64,000 bases of DNA from Glandiceps talaboti (taxonomy: Eukaryota > Hemichordata > Enteropneusta > Spengelidae), in the NCBI RefSeq assembly GCF_964340395.1, contig NC_135561.1, positions 21,023,740 to 21,087,739 on the forward strand, given 5' to 3'. Position 1 is the stretch's first letter. Every line of letters begins with the position of its first letter. The notes beneath the pieces were generated by a model. The model saw only the letters and a program-made list of their open reading frames with translations. It did not search any database and had not been told where the DNA came from. Position numbers and translations under genes: made by a program. Shown piece by piece: positions 25,101-64,000 of this stretch.

Positions 25101-25178
25101 CTGTGTTATGATAGCATCATACATTTTGGCTGCCTCATTACTGGTGGTTGATAATGGAAATCCAATATTCTTCCACTC
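16095..25178 (-). CDS. TTC38: Tetratricopeptide repeat protein 38 (TTC38), 13 exons, start exon uncertain
   Basis: TTC38 is a conserved soluble protein of about 470 residues with TPR-like helices; its biochemical role is not established. Thirteen minus-strand exons join in phase: 25178-25101, 24283-24202, 23462-23291, 22808-22638, 21918-21843, 21218-21099, 20190-20134, 19081-19043, 18743-18659, 18308-18143, 17574-17409, 16751-16678 and 16179-16095. They give 456 residues plus a stop, so only about 10-20 N-terminal residues are missing. Diagnostic stretches are FPLSTTSNEA, GDYETALTMYD, DVALPMCQAF and IRYQIYHLGNSRAQ, all close to the vertebrate protein as I recall it. The gene is convergent with PRPF6 and divergent from the TRPM gene. 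A Penelope-like relic sits in the 20191-21098 intron. Confidence 0.93.
16261..16443. mobile_element. MITE, family 2 (9-bp target duplication), copy 1
   Basis: A 183-bp element with termini TAGACTCTCTC and GAGAGAGTCTA, flanked by the exact 9-bp duplication GGAATACAT (16252-16260 and 16444-16452). The right arm contains ACATACAAAACAACC, shared with the copy at 57339. A 9-bp duplication is typical of Mutator-like elements. No ORF is present. Confidence 0.88.
16678..16751 (-). CDS. TTC38: TTC38 window exon 12
   Basis: The acceptor is TTATACAG and the donor GTGAGTG. It reads ADVFNLFLIHSALKSSEKRH and then QLLA plus two bases. Confidence 0.93.
17409..17574 (-). CDS. TTC38: TTC38 window exon 11
   Basis: The acceptor is TATGACAG and the donor GTAAGTAA. 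It includes FVKIYRDVALPMCQAFQAYS and ends IRYQIYHLGNSRAQ, the best-conserved part of the family. Confidence 0.95.
18143..18308 (-). CDS. TTC38: TTC38 window exon 10
   Basis: The acceptor is AACCCTAG and the donor GTATTAC. It reads GVNVGDRWHKVHEAALPHIE and ends MDSIRTYV plus two bases. Confidence 0.93.
18659..18743 (-). CDS. TTC38: TTC38 window exon 9
   Basis: The acceptor is CTCTACAG and the donor GTGTGA. It reads LSKLLHEEHVATVDITDAAS and then LLYRLELE plus one base. Confidence 0.93.
19043..19081 (-). CDS. TTC38: TTC38 window exon 8 (39-bp microexon)
   Basis: The acceptor is CTTGTAG and the donor GTAATT. It encodes only GDYETALTMYDDK, in phase with its neighbours and matching the family. 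Confidence 0.93.
19709..19752 (+). repeat. (AAAC)n microsatellite in TTC38 intron
   Basis: About 11 AAAC units, followed by ACA triplets. Confidence 0.95.
20134..20190 (-). CDS. TTC38: TTC38 window exon 7
   Basis: The acceptor is ATATAG and the donor GTATGT. It encodes GNFLHGHVIWHLALNYIEK, matching the family's HNYWHWALYLIEK segment. Confidence 0.94.
20246..21090 (+). pseudogene. Degenerate Penelope-like element (RT and GIY-YIG fragment)
   Basis: A 5'-truncated retroelement lies antisense in a TTC38 intron. It shows the RT motif FGTAMGSPVSPIVANLFM (stop right after, at about 20300), the catalytic RYLDD, then IPFLDTLI, VYRKKTHTDQDLNF and SHHPL, a signature of Penelope-like elements. A frameshift near 20715 moves it to SYPEWP, and the last part resembles the start of a GIY-YIG nuclease (DCIYKISYQSCDKVYI) before another frameshift. 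It is not functional. Confidence 0.85.
21099..21218 (-). CDS. TTC38: TTC38 window exon 6
   Basis: The acceptor is TTTCTTAG and the donor GTAAGATA. It reads GLELNPKETWSLHGIAHVKE and then MQGRPDEGIEFVEKREKYSE. The donor is about 10 bp from the 3' end of the Penelope-like relic. Confidence 0.94.
21843..21918 (-). CDS. TTC38: TTC38 window exon 5
   Basis: The acceptor is TTATGTAG and the donor GTATTT. It reads TVKGLYAFGLEETYLFAAAE and then KEARE. Confidence 0.93.
22019..22190 (+). repeat. Degenerate CATC/ATCC-rich repeat
   Basis: A patchy tetranucleotide repeat in a TTC38 intron. Reading frames on both strands here are repeat-driven. Confidence 0.7.
22638..22808 (-). CDS. TTC38: TTC38 window exon 4
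   Basis: The acceptor is ATTTTCAG and the donor GTAATAG. It reads NFKGACDKWEELLLYHPTDA and ends SVLQDWETSDLY plus two bases. Confidence 0.93.
23291..23462 (-). CDS. TTC38: TTC38 window exon 3
   Basis: The acceptor is TTCTACAG and the donor GTGAGT. It reads ALGHAFKNTLTVLGVGTNVW and ends LHVDAVKSLSMG, with the last codon split. Confidence 0.92.
24202..24283 (-). CDS. TTC38: TTC38 window exon 2
   Basis: The acceptor is TTACAG and the donor GTAAATG. It reads YMTGYNDDVIGHIPQCMEKM and then LTADPDF plus one base. Confidence 0.92.
25101..25178 (-). CDS. TTC38: TTC38 window exon 1
   Basis: The acceptor ATATAG precedes 25178 and the donor is GTGAG below 25101. It reads EWKNIGFPLSTTSNEAAKMY and then DAIITQ. 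It starts in phase 0, so a separate start exon is required. Confidence 0.93.
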
Positions 25179-26174
25179 CTATATGAAGACAGTGGGTTAA
25201 ACTAAAGATAAATGATATATAGCGGTGTTCTCTAGAACACTGGTCATTTTACTGGAAGGCACTTATTGTAAGGACTTTGGGACCAACATGAATATTGCAT
25301 TTCATGTTCTACTATCACATACCCATGTCTGCTGAATCTGATAAGAGAGTGTGTCAATGCAAACTACTTGTACTGAACAATAAACGATAAATGAGAAAAA
25401 AAATATTCAATTAAGTTCTTCTTGAGAATCGCGCGAATTTGTAACTATTTGAAATGAGTTACAAGCACCAGGAGTTATGAAAACTGTTATAGTTCTTGCC
25501 GTGACATTCTCCTTTACACAAAATGGTACAACCAACGACTATAGTCCATGTACACTATAATCTTTCGAAACTCGTTTCACACTCATTGGTCATTCAACGT
25601 TACCTCACTGGAATCATTTTATATGAATATGTATTAGATGGACAATATATACTCATGTTTAGGTTTAGGTAATAATCTGTGTAGGATCCATGAATATTTA
25701 TTGTTCATCTAATACATGTCATATGCGTATTTGCTGACTCCCATGATGCAACGCATCAGTTTGGCTCAGTTTGGATAAGTACTCAAGTTTAGGTATATAA
25801 CTCGGATGTCTAGCAGAGCTATAGAAAAAGTTGGTCCTTAAAAATTGAATGGTCCTGTGTAATTCATATGGCCCCACTAATGTGATATTAAAGCTAGCAC
25901 TTTAATATGCAATTGCACCCTATATTTACCTGTCACAGCAACGTGAAGTTTCAACCGGCCGTTTTACTCGGCAAACATTTAACAAACTTCAGATAAATCG
26001 TGTCGTTGTTACAATCGGCCAAAGATAAGTTTTGGAGTCGATCGTGCGCCACACGACCATGTACACGGACTACTGACATGACATGACGCATGTATGTGAC
26101 ATTTATCGACCACGTTATATCAAGCCGTTGGAGGCGCTTCGTTGTTTACAGTCCCGCACTTCGTTGTTTTCTGG

Positions 26175-26270
26175 CGAAGTGCTAGATCTAGCACTTCGGC
26201 GAAAACTGACGAAGTGCTAGATCTAGCACTTTGTCAAAAAGTGGCGAAGTGCTAAATCTAGCACTTTGCC
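26175..26270. repeat. Three consecutive short hairpins
   Basis: Three palindromes about 34 bp apart share arm CGAAGTGCTAGA. The first (26175-26198) is a perfect 24-bp palindrome. The second (26208-26235) and third (26243-26270) are 28-bp stems with G-T changes. In the second the outer bases differ but complement each other (GAC/GTC); the third keeps GGC/GCC. Confidence 0.9.
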
Positions 26271-27454
26271 CCACAACTGTTCAATTTTGGACCATTTAGC
26301 TACCTCCCTGTCAGGGTTAATGTATGTACATGTCAAAGTTGACTCGGGTCCAACAGTCGAGAACACCACTGAAGTACGTGTGCATAACTGTAACTAACAA
26401 ATGATAACAAGTCTTTTATTATTTATCTTCTAGGTGTCTTGTGTCGAAAGTTGTCTTGTCTTGTCTTGTCATGTGTAAGTGTTCAGTTTAACGAGATCAA
26501 CACTCTGCCAGCTTGACAGTCACGGATCGTGTACAGGTACTTCCAAAAAGTGTACTCTATAAAAGAACATAATCTTTATGTACCGACCTGACAATCTTTC
26601 AAGTTCATTGTGGTAGCAAGGTGAATAGCAATACAATTAAGATAATGTCGTTGAATCAGATGTGGCGTTCGATGTTGCTATCTACCGTGTCGTCTAGTCT
26701 GCATCAGTCTTATCATGTAGGTAGAATCACATGATTCAGCTACCTCCATATATGGTCTTATGAACTTTGTGTGACCTCAAACAGCAACTGACTGTGTATA
26801 TAGTTTGTATGACCTCTATGACGTGCTATGGCATCAACTATACGAAGGTGTTTTGAGATTTTAGCAAAGGTCGTGCCTTTTAGCCAATTAATAACTATTT
26901 TGTTGTGAAGTTGAGTGAACTTTATCACTTAGTTATTATAGACAATGTCTAATATTAGACCAGTCCTTACAATTCAAATGCATATAATTGGCAAATCGGA
27001 AAGCAGCAACATAGAAAAATCCCTTTATTCAGGTGATCTTGAAACTCACATTATAATGAAATGCTCGTTTCTTCCATGACAATGTTCCAGTGATGTTAGT
27101 TTGTCCCATTACAATAATCTTACATAATTAGTACTTTGATAAATAATTTATGAAACCAGATTTGAACTGTGTGAGTTGTTGTTCCTGTATCCTTTGTTAT
27201 TGTAAATACCAAATTATACCAAATTTGAAGTGTGCATTAAGATACTATTGCCTAATTACCAACTAGATGTAAACTGAATGCCTCCCGTAAGGAAAATCCA
27301 TTGATTTTTGTTCCCCAGTACACACATTGTTGGAATACAAAATTTTTTAATTGGAAAATTAATTCATAAAACTATATGTAATTTGACCTTGCAAACTTAC
27401 GATATTGCCTAATTATCGAAGAATGATTAAATATGCAACCTTATGTCGCTGTTG

Positions 27455-27502
27455 TGACTGACTGACTGACTGACTGACTGACTGACTGACTGACTGACTG
27501 AC

Positions 27503-27565
<63 letters not shown>

Positions 27566-27566
27566 T
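27455..27566 (+). repeat. Compound (ACTG)n(TCTG)n microsatellite, locus 1
   Basis: About 12 ACTG units switch at about 27504 to about 15 TCTG units, followed by TTTG repeats. Locus 2 at 36440 has the same order. Confidence 0.95.
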
Positions 27567-28009
27567 TTGTTTGTTTGTTTGTTTGGCTGCTTGTCTCTCT
27601 CTGTCTGTAAATAATTTATAAAAAGAACTATCAAACATTGTTTCTTTTATACTAGTGTCAAAACTTCTCGGTTGCCACGCAAAGTCCGATTATCATAATT
27701 GTCGCCTGTTGGCGTAAGCGCTAATAAGGGACCGGCAGTTTCTCCAGCCTGGGGGGTTGGGGGGTTGGGGTTGGTTGGTTGGTGGATTTGTCCATCGGGC
27801 TGACAAAAAGTCACTGACCCCCCCCCCCCATCTGTAAAACCTAAAACAGGCTCACCCCATCACTTAATTCTAAAACATGATGACACCCCCATATATCATA
27901 TTCACATGACATGTATTTTTGATCGTGATTCAGTGTGGACTGCTTGACCATCTTGCAAATACTTGATAAGATCCTATAATTATTGACTACACATGTTAAT
28001 ATATTCCAA

Positions 28010-28760
28010 AAGGAGTTTAATAGCATCTTGACAGTAAGAGGTAGGGGAAGAGCTTGAGGCTGGGATATGGCCATTTCTTGTGGTGGTGATGGTGGTGGTG
28101 GGGGTCCTAGGGGTCTCCCCCCGAAGCTCTGAGGGCTTTTTACTCTGAAAAGTCAATTTTGAGACTATTCAGACACTTTCAGACAATAATTTCCAAGCTT
28201 TACAAGACAGCACCACATGAAAAAGCAACTACATAGGGTTGAAATATTTCTTAAAATAAAGTTTAATAGCATCTTGACAGTAAGATGGATCGGATCGGAG
28301 TAGGGGGAAGAGGTGGGGGGGGGGAGAGAGCTTGAGGCTGGGATATGTCCATTTCTTGTGGGGTCCTAGGGGATCTCCCCCTAGAAGCTCTGGGGGCTTT
28401 TTACTCTGAAAAGTCAATTTTGAGACTATTCAGACACTTTCAGACAATATTTTCTAAGCTTTACAAGACAGCGCCACATGAAAAAAAACAACTACAGAGG
28501 GTTGAAATATTTCTTTAAATAAAGTTTAATAGCATCTTGACAGTAAGAGGAAGGGGGAAGAGCTTGAGAGCTTGAGGCTGGGATATGTCTATCCCTTGTG
28601 GGGGTCCTAGGGGTCTCCTCCTAGACGCTCTGGAGGTTTCTCAATTTTAGGCTATTCAGAAACTTTCAAGCAATAACCTCCAAGCTTTACAAGCCAGCAC
28701 CATCAAGGATCAAAAACTATTCTTTATAGCTTACATAGGGTTGAAATATGGTCTTTAAAG
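28010..28760 (+). repeat. Tandem array of about 250-bp units
   Basis: Three tandem copies with shared landmarks: GTTTAATAGCATCTTGACAG, AGCTTGAGGCTGGGATATG, GGTCCTAGGGG, TTTCAGACAATA and ATAGGGTTGAAATAT. A fourth, more diverged copy follows to about 29100, and similar text recurs at 50500-50780. Confidence 0.85.
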
Positions 28761-29164
28761 TTAAATGCCATCATTATAGTAAAGGTCAGCACATCTAATG
28801 GTAGTATCATTGGTAGGGGAGATTTGGAGTTTTAAGGCAATGTTAGACTATCTTGGCAAACATTTCACATCAGATTCTTTAAAAGACAATATCATCTCAA
28901 ATTAGCATAGGGCAAAAATATTTACGAAAAGTGTATTACAATTATGACAGTAAAAAGGTTGGTGCATCTGATTGTTGGTTGAATGTATGAGTGACCTTTG
29001 GGGGTGAGGGAGTCCTTGGGGTCTTCCTTGGAGTTTTTTGTTTCTATTAAGGCAATTTTTAGGTTATTCATAGCTTTTGAGGTAATATTTCCAAGCTTTG
29101 AAAAGCAAGCGTAAATGTAAGTTTTAAATGGGTTTCACGTTTCAAGTCGATCCCGTGTACGGAG

Positions 29165-29332
<168 letters not shown>

Positions 29333-31832
29333 TTGGAGGAGGGTTAAGTTAACATTAGAGGTCCCCCTTTAATTCGTTACAGTATTAATGATATGACTTG
29401 GACGTACTACATAAGGAATGTTAATTAGCGAATCTCAGGCAGGTTTCTAATTTGATACTATAAGGTGGCATATTTGGTGCACGTCTACCTCGACCAACCG
29501 GCTGTAATATCACCGTGCCCCCCCCCCCCCCGTGGATAATCCGTCTCCTTCCTAAAAGCAAGTATTATAAACGGGGGTACTGAAACGTGTTTTAAGTGAA
29601 ATAATATTTCATATGAATATTTACTAAGTTGTAATATTATCTACTAAGGAGTAATGTTATTGATGTTCAAACAATATTAACCATCCACCGTATATAAACT
29701 TGCCCAAAGCTCGAGTTAGCTGGCAACTGTAATAACATGTGATGTACCGTTTATTTATGTCACCAGTACGTGACAAGCTAATTGGTGTGGTACACACCCT
29801 TTATTCCATTTTACCCCAATTCAGTGTCCATTCGTCCCGGCCACTGGTATTTCATGTTATAGTAAATAGTTTCCACAAGTATCAAATGAATCACGGTTTG
29901 TGAGTTCTTAATGCTATTGACAGGACTGAAAGTACATTTAACAAACCCAAACCATTTATTACCCAAGAGATTGAAGGTCAAGTTTCAGCGTGTTACTGAA
30001 CTGTCAGTCTCCTACGCCGCTGTATATCACACCTCTCAAAAAAATAGCCCACGGATTCCAATATACCACACAGCGGCTACACGTACAGTCCCTGCAATCC
30101 ATAGCACTGACTCAGTGGCTATATTCCGGCGAATTGTATTGCCACACGTACTTGGCTGAATATCAATGTAATATGCAAATACTGTTATAATAGGCCAATG
30201 GTCAAATGAAAGGGAATCATACAGAAGAAATAAATTCACCGTCTCTTTATACCATATCTCTTATCTTTTGAAAGTGATACAGTGTTTTCATCACTCTTTT
30301 TTGGTGTAATTTATTGTACCAAGCAAAATATCACATCGACATCGACTTGTATCAGATATGTTTTTACGTATTATGGGTGAATCAATATTTGTTTGGGTTA
30401 GATAATAACAATATTACTTATGAAATTCTGTTAAAAGCAGTTGTGAAAAAGGCAAAGTGAACAATCTCCCCTTAACGCTTCTTAACTTATTTATTTTACA
30501 ATTGTAGAAATCAATATAAACTGTGAAAACATTCTTTGCAAATCTCAACTGTTAGCAACCTAAAGAGGGCGCCATACCGTGACGACTGGCGTCCCGGTAA
30601 CTATAGTGACATTATGTCATTATGTAGGAGAATGTGAGGCATTTCAGCTGACTGCAGGTGACGTAGACTACATGTAAAGCCTTTATAGCAGCGATAACCA
30701 TTCTTACAATTACAATTCAAAAATGATGACGAATCAGACATCAAAAAAGACAACGTCTCCATGGTTACAATTTTAATCGGTCCTCATGCAATATTCCGAG
30801 TCGACATCACGATATTCACCTAGCTACCCGCACCCGGTTCTTCCTTGAAATGATTACAAATGCGACGAAAAGGAGAACTTTGAGGCCATCGAGGTAAGTT
30901 TTTCTCGACATATCTTTTAAAACGTTTTCCTTTGTGAATGCTGGAATGGTTATTATTTTCCAAAGTGAAGACACTGTCCGATCCAGTTCTTTCCCTACCC
31001 ATCCCCCTATTTATTAGATAACAGTACAAGTTTTAGACGACATTGCCAATCGATACCATTAATTAATAATACATGAAAGAACTTTCATTTTCCAAACGCA
31101 TTCATCTCTATCGTTTAACTTCCTGAATACACAAAAATAGAACAAATAATGATTGAATAATGTCGAGCGAGCACAAATAGTTCGTCGATTATATTAAATT
31201 ATGAAACCGAGCAGAGAATAATCTCTACCCCAGTTAATACTTCCTAAAGCTAGAATCAAATTTAAAATGAGTGTGTTATAATCGCTTCGAGCGTCAGTCA
31301 CCCTGGCTGGATGCTATATCTTTTACAGGTTTTAAAGTAATCGCTGAAATGACGATGTAGCAAGGATTTAATTGTTAGTGTTTTATCTGACACTGGATTT
31401 ATACATTTGAACCCCGATTTAAAGGCAAAACAATATACTAAGTCTTGTATTAAGAGTCCCTGCTCACAACAATGACAATGCGGTTACATCGATTGCAAAC
31501 TCATTGTATTAAGTACACACGATCGATCATTGGGGCATACATGTGCTTTGTACAAACTTATAAACGGTAGTGTTGTTTACACATTTAGTATGACGTCATA
31601 ATGTGTATTATTTTCTTACTCAATGAAAACTTTCACCTGCAACTCAGACGACTACACAAGCCTTGATTAAGCTACGCCTTGGGCTTCCTGTAACCATATT
31701 TTGAAATATCTTTTCTAGTAAGGTAAACGCAGACAGACACAGCCAGACTTTAATAGGCACACTAACATGGACTCAGACATACAGACACAGACATACAGAC
31801 ACAGACATACAGAGACACGGGCACATAAACAC

Positions 31833-31855
31833 ATACACACACGCACACACACACA

Positions 31856-31922
<67 letters not shown>
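31833..31922 (+). repeat. (AC)n microsatellite
   Basis: About 45 AC units, preceded by CAGACAC-type repeats. Confidence 0.96.
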
Positions 31923-31924
<2 letters not shown>

Positions 31925-32094
31925 CGGAAGCAAAGAAATGGATGTCAAAACATAAATTGCCATGCAACGATTTATTAGGGTGCAGTCGACGTCCTAATAC
32001 AAATTGTTCTAATCATTTGAGGGTTTATGTTCCGGAAAAATGTGACGTTTTAATCTATTCGTACGTTGTCCAAGTACTTGCAATTGAGAAAGTG

Positions 32095-32176
32095 GGTGAG
32101 TGAGTGAGTGAGTGAGTGAGTGTGTGAGTGAGTGAGTGAGTGTGTGAGTTAGATACTGAATTAGACTATTGTGGGT

Positions 32177-32224
<48 letters not shown>

Positions 32225-32318
32225 AGAGAGTGAGAGAGAGAGAGAAGAGAGTGAGTGAGAGAGAGAGAGAGAAGAGAGTGAGAGAGAGAGTGAGAGAGTG
32301 AGAGAGAGAGAAGAGAGT

Positions 32319-32376
<58 letters not shown>
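32095..32376 (+). repeat. (GAGT)n and GA-rich tract
   Basis: GAGT units (32095-32150) are followed by an interrupted (GA)n tract from 32175 with AAGAGAGTGA interruptions, ending in ATG triplets. Confidence 0.93.
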
Positions 32377-32380
<4 letters not shown>

Positions 32381-32462
32381 GATGATGATGATGATTTGAT
32401 GACAGAATGAAGCACTATTATCGAAGTATTGTGAAATTTTGCCCTAAAGTGAAATTTGCTAC

Positions 32463-32519
32463 CTTGTGAAAGTCCTTCATGAACTCATGATCAAACAATG
32501 AGGTTTCCGGTAAAACTAG
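32463..32519 (-). CDS. Candidate 5' coding exon on minus strand, possibly TTC38
   Basis: A 57-bp open segment between an acceptor (ACACCCTGCAG) and a donor (GTAGCA), phase 0 at both ends. It encodes LVLPETSLFDHEFMKDFHK. The end KDFHK joined to EWKN of TTC38 window exon 1 loosely resembles RDCQAWKD of the vertebrate protein, and there is an internal ATG. It lies 7.3 kb upstream, so it may belong to TTC38, to another gene, or to none. Confidence 0.3.
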
Positions 32520-33039
32520 CTGCAGGGTGTGAACCAACAAAGATGGCTAGCTATTTGCAAGGTCGTCGATATAACATCGTTTGAGACAATACCGTGGCCT
32601 AAATCAAGTACAGTGACAAGTGTTTGTTTCTCAGCCATTCAATTACACTGTGACGTAACACAGTTTACTTGTTCACAGATATCATTATAATGTTTCATAG
32701 TTGGAAGCGATTGAGTTACTGCACTCTTTCTAGTGCATACTTATTTTTAGGTGGCGTTAGTTCTCAGATTGAACACCACCACGACTTTCATCTGCTAGAT
32801 GGAAAGAAATCGGTTTAAATGTTTGTCATCTCTATATACGACCTTGCATTGAGAGGGTTGCCTATAAAATCCTTGGGGGAGGGGGTACAAATTCGTACGC
32901 ATTTACTCATTCGACATTATCCCTTGTGTAAGCATATTTGCCCTTCGTGTGTGTTGTTTCAATTTTCTTTCCTTGGAAAATTTCCAAGGAATTGAATTGG
33001 TGACCTTACTTGGTTGTAAGATTACAAATAACGTGCATT

Positions 33040-64000
<30,961 letters not shown>

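Noticed and set aside
29911-30190. Plus-strand frames of 66-82 residues
   Set aside because: No recognisable family, overlapping frames and no codon or splice support.

Overview
This window is animal nuclear DNA, probably from a marine invertebrate. It is AT-rich and full of tetranucleotide microsatellites and foldback elements, and its genes are split into many short exons with GT-AG introns. The three host proteins are readable by homology to metazoan families, but I cannot fix the phylum. Frequent ACATGTA-type motifs and tandem-repeat-bearing small elements would suit a lophotrochozoan or an invertebrate deuterostome; this is only an impression.

Layout. (1) 1-11294, + strand: the last 14 coding exons of PRPF6, the HAT-repeat U4/U6.U5 tri-snRNP splicing factor; the 5' part lies off the window. 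(2) 11295-16094: convergent intergenic DNA with the PRPF6 3' region and a decayed LINE. (3) 16095-25178, - strand: TTC38, 13 exons, complete except for the start exon; one intron carries a decayed Penelope-like element. (4) 25179-33039: divergent intergenic or 5' region rich in repeats, with a cluster of three hairpins and a roughly 250-bp tandem array. (5) 33040-64000, + strand: 21 coding exons of a divergent TRPM-type cation channel, from the N-terminus through the SLOG domain to S2/S3; the pore and C-terminus lie off the right edge. (6) 40937-49083, - strand: an apparently intact, very recent Ty3/gypsy LTR retrotransposon in a TRPM intron. It has 458-bp LTRs that look identical, a 4-bp target duplication, gag, a pol ending in a chromodomain and reached through a canonical -1 slippery heptamer, and a third two-helix membrane-protein ORF in the env position.

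The most unusual pattern is that several tandem repeats are built from, or start exactly at, splice junctions. In PRPF6 a 57-bp minisatellite repeats the 3' splice site of one exon 17 times, always followed by an in-frame stop. A 40-bp array repeats the 5' splice site of another exon eight extra times, and a third exon has its 3' end and donor duplicated. In the TRPM gene one donor is duplicated in a 27-bp tandem, and a 42-bp array of about 17 units begins at the first base of an intron. Two families of small foldback elements are also resolved, one with exact 9-bp target duplications.

Exon boundaries were placed by eye from reading frame, phase and GT/AG signals, using recalled family sequences. 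No alignment or search was run.
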